Source: Paenibacillus aurantius
Lineage (GTDB): Bacteria; Bacillota; Bacilli; Paenibacillales; NBRC-103111
Assembly (NCBI RefSeq): GCF_032268605.1
Contig: NZ_CP130318.1
Location: 1,018,501-1,082,500 of the forward strand
DNA length: 64,000 nt
Direction of reading: 5' to 3'
Under the pieces are notes generated by a model that had not been told where the DNA came from, ran no database searches, and saw only the letters and a list, made by a program, of their open reading frames with translations. Of the stretch, positions 32,675 through 41,016 are shown one piece after another. The position numbers were made by a program, and so were the translations under genes. Numbering within the stretch: position 1 is the first letter of the stretch; every line of letters begins with the position of its first letter.

Positions 32675-33143
32675 GCAGCACCTCGTTTTTGTTATTATTT
32701 TATTGGCAAAGAACGGACGTTAGAACCGGGTCGGACAGGCCTATGTACAGACGGCGCATTGGACGATCATTTTGGGCTGGGCGGCAACCGGGACTCCTCC
32801 TTTCATTTCGGGAATGGGCTTTCCTAACCGCCGTAACCGAAATTAAGACCTTAGGCCCGATAAGGATAGGAAAGAAGAACGTTTCTGCTGTGTATTAACC
32901 TTATTTTTCCGACTATAAACGCCGGAATGGAAAAAAATTCATGGAGCGGAACGGCCTGCTTTTTGCGGCTTTAGGCATGGGGGTCTGCTCCAATTTTGAT
33001 ACAATAGACCTAGTTTCACATGAAATTTTGCCATAAAACGTTGGACAGACACGAAGCGCAGATGCCGGGAACACCTGCGCGAGCGCTCAACGAATGGGCT
33101 TCCCTTGCATACGTCAGACCGCAGAGCGGACGCTCCAGGCGGT
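32675..33143. other. Gene-poor region upstream of the LPXTG gene
   Basis: About 470 bases with no convincing gene. It holds the leader of the LPXTG gene (minus) and, near 33000, a promoter-like extended -10 on the plus strand feeding the candidate antisense RNA. No riboswitch class was recognised. Confidence 0.4.
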
Positions 33144-33155
33144 CTATTTTTTTTT
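33012..33155 (+). ncRNA. Candidate antisense RNA facing the holin-like toxin gene
   Basis: An extended -10 (TGATACAAT, 32997-33005) predicts a start near 33012. A strong terminator (GACCGC...GCGGTC then nine T) ends at about 33155. The RNA of about 140 bases would overlap the 3' end of the toxin transcript from the other strand. No ORF of note lies within. The assignment rests on the promoter and terminator geometry only. Confidence 0.35.
33117..33155 (+). terminator. Terminator at the 3' end of the candidate antisense RNA
   Basis: GACCGC pairs with GCGGTC, with AGCG/CGCT inside, and is followed by TA and nine T. Confidence 0.8.
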
Positions 33156-33233
33156 GGGAAAAGCCAAAATCATCACAATCAGGGTCGCGAATGAAATCAT
33201 CAGCGTCAAAGCATCTTTCATTTCCATAAGCAC
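33144..33233 (-). CDS. Holin-like toxin mini-protein (Hol-Tox family)
   Basis: 29 residues from a GTG with AAGGGGGTGAT directly upstream; the upstream frame has no ribosome site. The sequence (LMEMKDALTLMISFATLIV followed by MILAFPKKK) is one membrane helix with a basic tail. It matches the putative holin-like toxin family of Bacillus and Paenibacillus, related in style to type I toxins. A TGTTATAAT extended -10 lies at 33310-33315 on the minus strand. A terminator-ended transcript from the opposite strand would overlap its 3' end. Confidence 0.7.
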   Translation of the reverse strand: MLMEMKDALTLMISFATLIVMILAFPKKK

Positions 33234-33309
33234 ATCACCCCCTTCTGCTGGGAACGGGAGCGAGCCGACCGCCCTGACAGAGCCGCCATTCCCTTGTGTG
33301 CATGTCCAA

Positions 33310-33315
33310 ATTATA
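33310..33315 (-). promoter_or_regulatory. Extended -10 of the holin-like toxin gene
   Basis: Read on the minus strand the sequence is TGTTATAAT, a perfect extended -10. A transcript would start about 70 bases before the GTG. Confidence 0.55.
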
Positions 33316-33432
33316 ACACACGAGCAGAGAAATAGGAACATCCGTTCGCATTTGTTCCCGCCTTATCCGTTTAACCAGAGCGGACGCAGGGTAAACAATT
33401 TGTACAGGTTGAAAGGGAAGAAGGCGAAAGAG

Positions 33433-34659
33433 ATGAACCTAGCTAAGAGCGGCGGAGCCGCTTTGCTGTCGGCTGCCCTGCTGGGCATGTGGGGCTGCTC
33501 GTCGGATACCCGCCAGTCGGTCGGCTCCGGAGCTTCCCCGCTTGTGCGCCCGGCGGCGATGTCGGACACCGTGCAGGCGGCAGCGGAACCATCCATGCAG
33601 GCGGAAGGGGTGGCCGGCCCGAAGGCTCCCCCGGCAGCACCGGCTAAGGAAGGGGAAGCGAACGGACCATCCGCTTACGGCGGCAGCCGGCCGGCTGCCT
33701 ATACGGGAGATGAACTGTTTGAGATCGGCACAACGGACAGCTGGTGGGGGCTCATGAACCAAAAGGGAGAAACGGTGGCCGAGCCGAAGTACCGGCTGTC
33801 CTTTCCTTCGACGGACGGAATTTCCCTGGTCAATCCCGTGCCGGGGTCGGGTCTGGAGCCGGCCGCTTTGATCAACGCGGGAGGGAAGGTCATTGCCTCG
33901 GGCTTTGACTTCTCGGGCGAAATCTCGGAAGGGCTCGTCTATGTCAAGAAGGCAACGAAGCAGGTCTTCCTCGACTACGAAGGACAGACGGTGCTTGACC
34001 TCGGCCGGCTGCCGGCCGATGCCCGTGTCGGGGGCTTCCATGACGGGCTGGCCAAAATCGACAGTGGCTCGGAGCATTATTATATCGACCGGAGCGGAAA
34101 GACGGTGCTGCAAACCTCCTATGCCCAGGCGGGAGATTTCTCGGAAGGGCTTGCTTACGTGCCCGGGGAAGGCTTTCTGGATAAGTCGGGGAACCTGGCC
34201 ATCGTGCAGAAGGACTACGTCAAGGCCTATCCTTTCAAGGAAGGCTTAGCCAAAATCGAATACCCGGACCGTACCTACAGCTATATCGACAAGTCGGGAA
34301 CGGTTCTGACGGAGCGGCGGTTTACCCGGGCGACCGGCTTCTCAAGCGGCCTCGCGGGGGTTTCGGAAGGGGAAGGCTTCCGCTATATCCATCCGAATGG
34401 AGAGAACGCCGGGACTGTCGTTTGGGAAGATGGCAGGGAATATTCCGAGGGACTGGCTGCCGTTAAGCAGGGCGGCAAATGGGGATATATCGACCCGAAA
34501 GGGCAGCTGGTGATCGAGGCCAAGTATGAAGAGGCCTTTCCTTTCCGTAACGGGCTTGCGGTGGTTTATACGGGAACAGACAGCGGTCAGGATACGCTGT
34601 ATATTGACCGGGAAGGAAAGGTGGTTCGTCCCAAGCTGGAGGGGAGCCCCTCCAGTTAA
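33433..34659 (+). CDS. WG-repeat lipoprotein
   Basis: 408 residues. A lipoprotein signal ends at the Cys of LLGMWGC (residue 22), giving a membrane-anchored protein at the cell surface. A Pro/Ala-rich spacer follows, then at least six WG repeats of the WGLMNQKGETVAEPKYR and WGYIDPKGQLVIEAKYE type (about 100-405). WG repeats form a beta-solenoid-like fold of unknown ligand. The ATG is supported by AAGGCGAAAG. The frame is open upstream, but the region there is the promoter of the toxin gene, so the longer reading is not used. Confidence 0.85.
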   Translation: MNLAKSGGAALLSAALLGMWGCSSDTRQSVGSGASPLVRPAAMSDTVQAAAEPSMQAEGVAGPKAPPAAPAKEGEANGPSAYGGSRPAAYTGDELFEIGTTDSWWGLMNQKGETVAEPKYRLSFPSTDGISLVNPVPGSGLEPAALINAGGKVIASGFDFSGEISEGLVYVKKATKQVFLDYEGQTVLDLGRLPADARVGGFHDGLAKIDSGSEHYYIDRSGKTVLQTSYAQAGDFSEGLAYVPGEGFLDKSGNLAIVQKDYVKAYPFKEGLAKIEYPDRTYSYIDKSGTVLTERRFTRATGFSSGLAGVSEGEGFRYIHPNGENAGTVVWEDGREYSEGLAAVKQGGKWGYIDPKGQLVIEAKYEEAFPFRNGLAVVYTGTDSGQDTLYIDREGKVVRPKLEGSPSS

Positions 34660-34703
34660 GCCTGCAGGCGGCCTGGTCCAGCTGTTGAGTTCGGAAGACG
34701 GAA

Positions 34704-34799
34704 CCAGTGCCTTATCCGGTAACTTTGTTGGCGGAGAAAACATCCGATGCGCACGAAAACCAATAGGAAGCCGAGCAACACTCACGGATAAGACACCAG
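34704..34799. mobile_element. MITE-like repeat, full-length copy
   Basis: 96 bp. TGCCTTATCCG at the left and CGGATAAGACA at the right are inverted; both are flanked by CCAG, a 4-bp direct repeat that differs from the CTAG of other copies. The interior (GTAACTTTGTTGGCGGAGAAAACATCC... CAATAGGAAG) aligns with the other full-length copies. Confidence 0.8.
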
Positions 34800-34828
34800 G
34801 CAGCCTAAAGGAACAAGCGCCCATGCCC

Positions 34829-34876
34829 AAAAGAACCTTTCTCCAAGCAGGAATCCAGCTGGAGAAAGGTTCTTTG
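34829..34876. terminator. Long bidirectional hairpin between convergent genes
   Basis: AGAACCTTTCTCCA pairs perfectly with TGGAGAAAGGTTCT across a 14-base loop, with a T run on each side. It serves the WG-repeat gene on one strand and the NAD(P)HX repair gene on the other. Confidence 0.8.
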
Positions 34877-34907
34877 GTAGGAAGCCGTTTTGCTTACGAT
34901 GCCAATT

Positions 34908-36452
34908 CTACAAATGTTCCACCAGATCGCCCGGCAGAAGAGAGGAGTCCGTGAGACGGGAAGCCGCGGCCCGGTCCCCCGCTAGTCCGTGCAGGTACAC
35001 CCCGAAGCAGGCGGCCTGCACGTCGGACAGCCCTTGGGCAAGCAGGCTTACGATGACGCCGGATAATACGTCGCCGGAGCCGCCCTTAGCCATGGCCGCA
35101 TTGCCGGTGGGGTTAAGGTAAACGCGGCCGTCCGGTGCGGCGATGACGGTACGTGCTCCCTTCAGCACGAGCGTAACGCCGTGTTCGGCGGCATACCGGC
35201 TGGCGTGGCCGATGCGGTCCTTCTGCACCTCGGCGGTGGTCGTCCCGGCGAGCCGGGCCATCTCGCCGGGGTGGGGCGTGAGCACGGTACCGGCCTCCCG
35301 GCGGGGCCACGAGGCGAAGTCGGACGCCTCCGCCAGCATGTTGAGGGCATCGGCATCGAGCAGCAGCGGGCAATCGGCGCCTTCCCAGATCTCGCGCAGC
35401 CACTGGTCGTCCTCGGCGTAGCGGCCCATGCCGGGCCCGATCGCGAGCGCATCCCGCTCGGCGGCGAGCGCCGTAATCGCGCCCGCGGCCACGTGCGTCC
35501 AGTCGCCGTGGCCCGCGTCCGCGATGCCGGCGAGCATCGCCTCGGGCAGACGCCCGAGCAGATGCGGCGCGAGGCTCGCGGGCACGGCCCAAGTCGCGAG
35601 CCCGCAGCCCGTACGCAGCGCCGCCTTCGCGCAGAGCAGCCCGGCGCCGCTCATGCGCTGCGTGCCGGCCGCGATGAGCGCGTGGCCGTAGCTGCCCTTG
35701 TGCGAGTCGGCGCTCCGCTTGCGGCTCACGTCGAGGCCGAGCCCCGCGAGCACGGCCTCCGTCACGAGCTGCACCCGCACGCCGTGCTCCTCTGCGAGCG
35801 CGGCCGGGATGCCGATCGGCCGGACGGCCACCGAGCCCGCCGCTTCCGCGCCGGGGAACTGCACGAGCCCCCGCTTCAGGAAAGCGAGGGCGACCGTGCG
35901 TTCCGCGCGGAGGCACGGCTCGTGCACGGCGCCGGTATCGGCGTCGAGGCCGCTCGGCACGTCCGCGGCGACGACCGGCACGCCGGCGCCGTTCGCCTCG
36001 CGGATGAGCGCCGCATAGGGGCCGCGCGGCGCGCCTTTGGCGCCGGTGCCGAGGAGCGCGTCGATGGCGCCGTCATAGCCGTCCCAAGGGATCTCCATCG
36101 TCCCGTAGACGAACGAAGGGATCCCGAGACGGGCGGCGATGTCGCGCTGCACGGCCGCTTCCCCGGCGAGCGCCTCCGGCGGCTCCGCGTAGACGACCTC
36201 GGCCAGGACGCCGGCCTCGAGCAGGTGACGCGCCGCAACGAGGCCGTCCCCGCCGTTGTTGCCCTTGCCGGCCAGGATGAGCCAGCGCTTGCGCAGCCGG
36301 TGCCCGGCGGCTTCCCGTTCCCGGGCAAGCTCAAGCGCTTCCCGCGCGATTTCCCTTCCCGCGTTTTCCATGAGCACAAGCGCGGGAAGCCCGATCGTCT
36401 CGATCGTATGGCGGTCCAGCCTGCGCATTTCCTCCGAGGTTACGATATACAT
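34908..36452 (-). CDS. nnr: Bifunctional NAD(P)H-hydrate epimerase / ADP-dependent dehydratase
   Basis: 514 residues from the ATG at 36452, which has AAGGAG upstream; a longer reading adds 12 residues without an RBS. The N-terminal YjeF domain (about 1-220) has GNNGGDGLVAARHL. The C-terminal domain (about 225-510) is the ribokinase-like dehydratase, with NPTGNAAMAKGGSGDVLSGV carrying the catalytic Asp and anion hole. It repairs hydrated NADH and NADPH. The central part of the gene (about 35400-36250) is much richer in G and C than its neighbours, which also opens long spurious frames on both strands. Confidence 0.93.
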   Translation of the reverse strand: MYIVTSEEMRRLDRHTIETIGLPALVLMENAGREIAREALELAREREAAGHRLRKRWLILAGKGNNGGDGLVAARHLLEAGVLAEVVYAEPPEALAGEAAVQRDIAARLGIPSFVYGTMEIPWDGYDGAIDALLGTGAKGAPRGPYAALIREANGAGVPVVAADVPSGLDADTGAVHEPCLRAERTVALAFLKRGLVQFPGAEAAGSVAVRPIGIPAALAEEHGVRVQLVTEAVLAGLGLDVSRKRSADSHKGSYGHALIAAGTQRMSGAGLLCAKAALRTGCGLATWAVPASLAPHLLGRLPEAMLAGIADAGHGDWTHVAAGAITALAAERDALAIGPGMGRYAEDDQWLREIWEGADCPLLLDADALNMLAEASDFASWPRREAGTVLTPHPGEMARLAGTTTAEVQKDRIGHASRYAAEHGVTLVLKGARTVIAAPDGRVYLNPTGNAAMAKGGSGDVLSGVIVSLLAQGLSDVQAACFGVYLHGLAGDRAAASRLTDSSLLPGDLVEHL

Positions 36453-36737
36453 GAGCGGACATCTCCTTTTTGGTGGAATTGGGTTCAAAGGTTCAAGCCC
36501 GCTTAAGGTGCGGGGGTTTTTACAGATCCATAGGGGAATGATAGAATCAAGTATAGCGAAAAAAAGCCCCCGGCACTACTTTCCCGCCGCTGCAGCGATC
36601 CGTTGGGCCGTGAAGGGTGCCCGTATCACGCGCTTGAAGCGAGAAACGGCCCGGACCGGGGGAAAGGCGGCAGCCAAGGCTCCTTTGCTTGGTGCCGTCA
36701 TATACTAAGGAAAACCGACCAGCAGGAGGATGTTAGC

Positions 36738-37484
36738 GTGATCATAATCAAGACCCCCGAAGAAATAGAGAAGATGAGAGCGGCCGGCCGTCTGCTGGCC
36801 TCCTGTCATCAGGAAATCAAGAAGAGAATCAAGCCCGGCGTGACGACCTGGGAGATCGACCAGTTCGTCGAGAAGTACCTGGAGGAACACGGCGCGGTGC
36901 CCGAACAGAAGGGCTACCACGGCTACGAGTACGCCACCTGCGCCTCCGTCAACGACGTCATCTGCCATGGCTTTCCTAAGAAGGAGCCGCTGAAGGAAGG
37001 CGATATCGTGACCATCGACATGGTGGTCAACCTCGACGGCTGGCTCGCCGATTCCGCGTGGTCCTATCCGGTCGGAACGGTTTCCCCGGAAGCCCAGGCG
37101 CTTCTCGAAACGACCGAGGAGTCCCTCTACCGGGGGATTGAGAAGGCCGTGATCGGCAACCGGATCGGAGACATCTCGAATGCGATCCAGACCTTCGCCG
37201 AAGGACGCGGCTATTCGGTCGTACGGCAGTTTATCGGCCACGGCATCGGCTCGGAGATGCATGAGGCTCCGGAGGTGCCCCACTACGGACCCGCCGGAAA
37301 GGGCCCCCGGCTGAAGGAAGGCATGGTACTCACCATTGAGCCGATGCTGAACATCGGACGCTACGAGGCGAAGGTCGATGCGGACGGCTGGACCGCCCGT
37401 ACCGTGGACGGCAGCTTGTCCGCCCAGTACGAGCATACACTGGCCATTACGAAGGACGGCCCGTTGATCTTAACGAAGCTGTAA
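36738..37484 (+). CDS. map: Type I methionine aminopeptidase
   Basis: 248 residues from a GTG preceded by CAGGAGG; the upstream frame has no RBS. The metal ligands of the pita-bread fold can be seen: Asp in TIDMVVNLD and in LADSAW, His in GHGIGSEMHEAP, Glu in TIEPML and Glu in QYEHTLAIT. It removes the initiator Met from new proteins. It carries neither the ribosomal-operon context nor the N-terminal extension of the main MetAP, so this may be a second copy. Confidence 0.9.
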   Translation: MIIIKTPEEIEKMRAAGRLLASCHQEIKKRIKPGVTTWEIDQFVEKYLEEHGAVPEQKGYHGYEYATCASVNDVICHGFPKKEPLKEGDIVTIDMVVNLDGWLADSAWSYPVGTVSPEAQALLETTEESLYRGIEKAVIGNRIGDISNAIQTFAEGRGYSVVRQFIGHGIGSEMHEAPEVPHYGPAGKGPRLKEGMVLTIEPMLNIGRYEAKVDADGWTARTVDGSLSAQYEHTLAITKDGPLILTKL

Positions 37485-37569
37485 GGAGGAAGACTCCCAG
37501 GATCTCCGCCGGCTTCGGAAATTCTTATCCGGCAAGGCGTTCCGAAGGCGGGAGCTCCCGGTTTCTCGA

Positions 37570-37598
37570 CCCGTCCGGCTGTCCTGCAGCCGGACGGG
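37570..37598. other. Perfect 12-bp hairpin downstream of map
   Basis: CCCGTCCGGCTG pairs with CAGCCGGACGGG across TCCTG. There is no T run. It may be a transcript-end or regulatory structure, or a rare palindromic motif. Confidence 0.5.
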
Positions 37599-37668
37599 GA
37601 GGACCGGAGCGCTTGCCTAGCGGCCGGCGTTATTCATACCATTCCCATTAAGAAAGCAGGTAGAAGCC

Positions 37669-38055
37669 ATGATACATAAACTAGAGCATGTCGGCATTAT
37701 GGTGAAGGACATGGACGCTTCCATTCGATTCTATACGGAGATTCTGAACCTGGAGCTTGTCGGCCGGGAGAAGCTGGACAACGGGGTGGAGCTTTCCTTC
37801 CTGTCCTATCCGGATACGGATCACATTCAGGTGGAGCTCGTGGGGCGCGGCAGCGATGACATCCCGGCCGCCGGCAAGGTCGACCATCTGGCCTTTACGG
37901 TAAGCAACATCGAAGCGGAAGTGGAGCGTCTCAGAGGGCTTGGGGTGAAGTTGATCGACGAGAAGCCGAAGACCATTCTGGGCGGCGTTCAGATCGCCTT
38001 CTTCTATGGTCCCGACGGGGAACGCCTGGAATTCTTTCAACCGAAGCAAGCCTAA
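37669..38055 (+). CDS. VOC family (glyoxalase-like) protein
   Basis: 128 residues forming one pair of beta-alpha-beta-beta-beta modules. HVGIMVKDMDASIRFYTEILNLE and DHLAFTVSNIEAEVERLRGLGV mark the two halves. The expected metal ligands are His near residue 7, Glu in QVELV, His in DHLAF and Glu in LEFF. It resembles glyoxalase I and methylmalonyl-CoA epimerase-type proteins; exact activity is not clear. RBS AAAGCAGGTAG precedes the ATG. Confidence 0.85.
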   Translation: MIHKLEHVGIMVKDMDASIRFYTEILNLELVGREKLDNGVELSFLSYPDTDHIQVELVGRGSDDIPAAGKVDHLAFTVSNIEAEVERLRGLGVKLIDEKPKTILGGVQIAFFYGPDGERLEFFQPKQA

Positions 38056-38063
38056 CGCAGTAA

Positions 38064-38111
38064 CGAAAGCGCTATCCGGGCAGCCGGGTTCTTCAACCGG
38101 ACAGGCTTTCG
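38064..38111. other. Structured sequence downstream of the VOC gene
   Basis: CGAAAGC pairs with GCTTTCG around an inner CCGGGTT/AACCGG hairpin with a CTTC loop. It does not match any riboswitch I know. It could be a processing structure. Confidence 0.35.
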
Positions 38112-38183
38112 AATCCGAAGGTTTCGGCCGACCGCCCGATTTTCCCTGATCTTTTCCGTTTGGCGGTGAATCGTTCCCTCATA

Positions 38184-38224
38184 GGCTCTCTTCTGGCTTT
38201 ACGGCCGGAAGGGGGCCTTTTTTG
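38184..38224 (+). terminator. Terminator before the histidine kinase gene
   Basis: GGCTCTCTTCTGGC pairs with GCCGGAAGGGGGCC (several G-U pairs) and is followed by TTTTTT. Confidence 0.8.
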
Positions 38225-38327
38225 GCTTCCCGGTTTTCGGCAATTCCCTGACTTGTAGAGGATTTTGTGGAAAAATGTAGAATATTATCCCAGGACGGCA
38301 CCATTGTGTTTGACGGGAGGGCTTTTT

Positions 38328-40598
38328 TTGTCGATTAAAATGAAATTGTCTTTGTATATTTCCGTCATTCTCTCGATTATCCTGTCGGCCAATATCGTTC
38401 TGTACTACTATACCTCGCGGGATACCCTGAAAAGGGACCTGGAGGGACAGGTCCGGATGGTCGCCCAGGAAATCGCTGTCGTCGTCGAACAATCGGACCA
38501 GGCATCCGCTTATTTACAGGAACAGCTGGGGGGGAAGCTGAGACTCGCCGCCATTTCGGCGCAGGGTGAGCTCGATCCCGATATCCGTCAGGTGACCGAC
38601 GAAGAGCTGGTTAAGCTCAGTGCCAAGCTGGAGGTTTCCCATATTTCTTTGCTTCAGAGAGTAAACGATGATATTGTCGTGGTAAAATCGTCCGATCCCA
38701 AAGCCGTTAACAAAGGGGTCAAAGAGCTGGGCTACTGGTACACGGCGTTGGACCAGCTTTTGGCCAGCCACACCGTCACCGTTCCCCAAGGACAGAAGCT
38801 GGTGAATTTCTGGTCCGGCCCCCTGGAGATTTCCACGACGGATCCCGTTCATATTAACAAATGGGGGTATTATAACGACGGATCGAGGGATTATATTGTA
38901 AGCCCTTTTCTGAAAGGGAATTTTCTGGAAGAATTTATCCGGGTTACCGGACCGGATACGCTGGTGAATAAGCTTCTGAAGGAGAATCCGATGTTTTTTG
39001 AAATGACCGGGTTCAATCCGGTTTATTTCGGCAGGGATTCGACTTACCCCCTGTCCGATGGCACGAAGCTGACGCCGGAGGCGAGGAAGCCGATCCGGTT
39101 CGGGACCTACCAGCTTCCGGATGCAAGGGACGAAGCGGAAATCCGCCGGGTCCATGAGGATGGGCGGTCCTTGATGACCGAAGGGAATCTGTCCGACGGC
39201 CGAAGGGTCATCAAGAGCTTCATTCCCATTCCCGGCAGCAAACCGTATGTCATCGGAATCGTCACGGATGCGGCGGCCGTTTACGGGGTGCTTAAGGAGC
39301 AGCTGGTCAAGCACATCTTCATTTCCCTTCTCTTGCTCGCCATTATTGTGGCCACGAGCTATTTGTTTGCCGATTATTTCATTCGTCCCTTGGACCGCAT
39401 TCTGGAGAAGGTCAATCGTATCGCGGCGGGTGACTTCGGTCCCCCCGTCACCATACGGGGGACCGATGAGTTCAGTCTGCTGGCCGACCGGGTGAATGTC
39501 ATGTCGGACAATCTCGAGGCTTCGACGGCCCGGCTTAAAGAGACGGTGGAGGAGCTCAATTCCACGAAGCAGTACCTGGAATCGTTCATCACCAATACGT
39601 CGGACTCCATTCAGGTAGTGGATCTGGAAGGAAGAACGATCCTGACGAACCAAGCCTTCGAGACGATGTATGGCTGGGACGCGAACGAAGCCTGGGGAGA
39701 ACGGCTCCCGCTCATTCCGGAGGACAGGCTCGCGGAAACGGGGAGGATCTACAACCTGGTCAAAGAAGGTGGCCAGGTGACGGATGTGGAAACGGTGCAC
39801 CGGCGGAAGAACGGCAGCTGCTTTGATGTGAGCACCACCGTGTCTCCCATCCGGGGAAGCCGCGGAGAGGTGGTGGCGGTGGCTTCCATTTCCCGGGATA
39901 TTACCGGACGCAAGCAGACGGAGGAGATGCTGCGCCGTTCGGAGAAGCTCTCCGTCGTCGGGCAGCTGGCCGCCGGAGTCGCGCATGAGATCCGCAACCC
40001 CCTGACGACGCTGCGGGGGTTCGTCCAGCTTCAGAAGGAGGGAGGGGTCCGCAAGCCGGCCCATCTGGATCTCATGCTTTCGGAGCTTGACCGGATTAAC
40101 TTCATCGTAAGCGAATTTATGGTGCTTTCGAAGCCCCACGTCCAGTCCTTCTCCCGCAAGGATCTGGGTCAGATTATCCGGGATATCGTGGCTCTCCTGG
40201 AGCCTCAGGCCATCATGGCCAACGTCGTGCTGGTTACCGAGTTCGAGAGCGGGATTCCCGAGGTGGAGTGTGTGGAGAATCAGCTTAAGCAGGTGTTCGT
40301 CAACCTGGTGAAGAACGGGTTGGAGGCCATGGACGAAGGGGGAGAGCTGAAGATCTCCCTCAAAAAAATAGATGCGAACCGGGTAATGGTTCGCATCGTG
40401 GACGAAGGCTGCGGCATTCCCGCCGATCAGCTCCATCGTCTCGGAGAGCCCTTTTTTACTAACAAGGAATCCGGCAACGGGCTCGGGCTTATGGTCAGCC
40501 AGCAGATCATTTCCAATCATAAAGGCCATATGCTGATCCGCAGCGAGATCGGCAAGGGCACCTGCATTGACGTTACCCTGCCGGTCAGCCAGCCCTAA
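38328..40598 (+). CDS. PAS-containing sensor histidine kinase (KinA/KinE-like core)
   Basis: 756 residues from a TTG with GGGAGG eight bases upstream. Two membrane helices (about 8-28 and 330-355) bracket an extracytoplasmic sensor region. Then come HAMP (about 355-410), PAS (about 430-545), HisKA with the phosphorylated His in GVAHEIRNPLTTLRGFVQLQ, and HATPase_c with NLVKNGLEAMDEGG, DEGCGIP and GNGLGLMVSQQII. The H-box form is that of sporulation kinases feeding Spo0F/Spo0A, so a role in development is a reasonable inference. No response regulator is adjacent, which also fits orphan Kin-type kinases. Confidence 0.88.
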   Translation: MSIKMKLSLYISVILSIILSANIVLYYYTSRDTLKRDLEGQVRMVAQEIAVVVEQSDQASAYLQEQLGGKLRLAAISAQGELDPDIRQVTDEELVKLSAKLEVSHISLLQRVNDDIVVVKSSDPKAVNKGVKELGYWYTALDQLLASHTVTVPQGQKLVNFWSGPLEISTTDPVHINKWGYYNDGSRDYIVSPFLKGNFLEEFIRVTGPDTLVNKLLKENPMFFEMTGFNPVYFGRDSTYPLSDGTKLTPEARKPIRFGTYQLPDARDEAEIRRVHEDGRSLMTEGNLSDGRRVIKSFIPIPGSKPYVIGIVTDAAAVYGVLKEQLVKHIFISLLLLAIIVATSYLFADYFIRPLDRILEKVNRIAAGDFGPPVTIRGTDEFSLLADRVNVMSDNLEASTARLKETVEELNSTKQYLESFITNTSDSIQVVDLEGRTILTNQAFETMYGWDANEAWGERLPLIPEDRLAETGRIYNLVKEGGQVTDVETVHRRKNGSCFDVSTTVSPIRGSRGEVVAVASISRDITGRKQTEEMLRRSEKLSVVGQLAAGVAHEIRNPLTTLRGFVQLQKEGGVRKPAHLDLMLSELDRINFIVSEFMVLSKPHVQSFSRKDLGQIIRDIVALLEPQAIMANVVLVTEFESGIPEVECVENQLKQVFVNLVKNGLEAMDEGGELKISLKKIDANRVMVRIVDEGCGIPADQLHRLGEPFFTNKESGNGLGLMVSQQIISNHKGHMLIRSEIGKGTCIDVTLPVSQP

Positions 40599-40610
40599 GA
40601 GCCTCAACCG

Positions 40611-40943
40611 TCAGCCTCCAAAAGCATTCCGGAAGGCTGATGCTACCGCTCCCGGCTCCAGGTTCCACAGCTTGGCGATGTCGGAAGCCGCATTCTCCTC
40701 GAACCAGTCCGCGAGAAGCTTGCGGTTGCTGCCGTTCTCAACGATATAAGGCAGATTCAGGATTACTTTTTTGTAATAGAGCTCTTCGGCCTGCAGCACC
40801 TGCTCCGGAGGAATCCATACCTTCAGCCTTTTGATCGTGCGGTACAGCTCTTTGCTGCAAGCTCGGCGGATTTTGCGGGCGGAAGGAATGCTGTTCGGGT
40901 CCGCATGCTTTTCTTTGCCCGGTTGATACATGTGACAAGCCAC
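40611..40943 (-). CDS. Hypothetical protein (110 residues)
   Basis: Start is a GTG with GAGGGGCAG close upstream; a Met four codons later (MYQPGK) is also possible. The protein is basic at the N-terminus and helical towards the end (LADWFEENAASDIAKLWNLEPGAV). No family recognised. It runs convergently with the kinase gene. Confidence 0.6.
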   Translation of the reverse strand: MACHMYQPGKEKHADPNSIPSARKIRRACSKELYRTIKRLKVWIPPEQVLQAEELYYKKVILNLPYIVENGSNRKLLADWFEENAASDIAKLWNLEPGAVASAFRNAFGG

Positions 40944-41016
40944 CTGCCCCTCTGTTAGTATATGTCTATGCAGCGGAGGGAGCGGAGGTCACTTGCCGAA
41001 GCGGCGAATCGCCTGA

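Noticed and set aside
32730..32807. Minus-strand frame of about 21 codons (GGVPVAAQPKMIVQCAVCT) upstream of the LPXTG gene
   Set aside because: The AAAGGAGGAG ribosome-site-like sequence is inside the frame and no start codon sits at a good distance, so I cannot support translation.
32701..32900. Possible cyclic di-GMP riboswitch upstream of the LPXTG gene
   Set aside because: GTCCCGGTTGCCG on the minus strand recalls part of the GEMM consensus, but the GNRA tetraloop and receptor pairing are missing.
35181..36506. 441-codon plus-strand frame opposite nnr
   Set aside because: It is a consequence of the GC-rich strand composition of the real NAD(P)HX repair gene; the composition is Arg/Gly/Ala-rich and has no family resemblance.
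38514..40607. 697-codon minus-strand frame opposite the PAS histidine kinase
   Set aside because: It mirrors the kinase gene, whose domains are unmistakable; the frame is rich in Gly, Arg and His with no domain.
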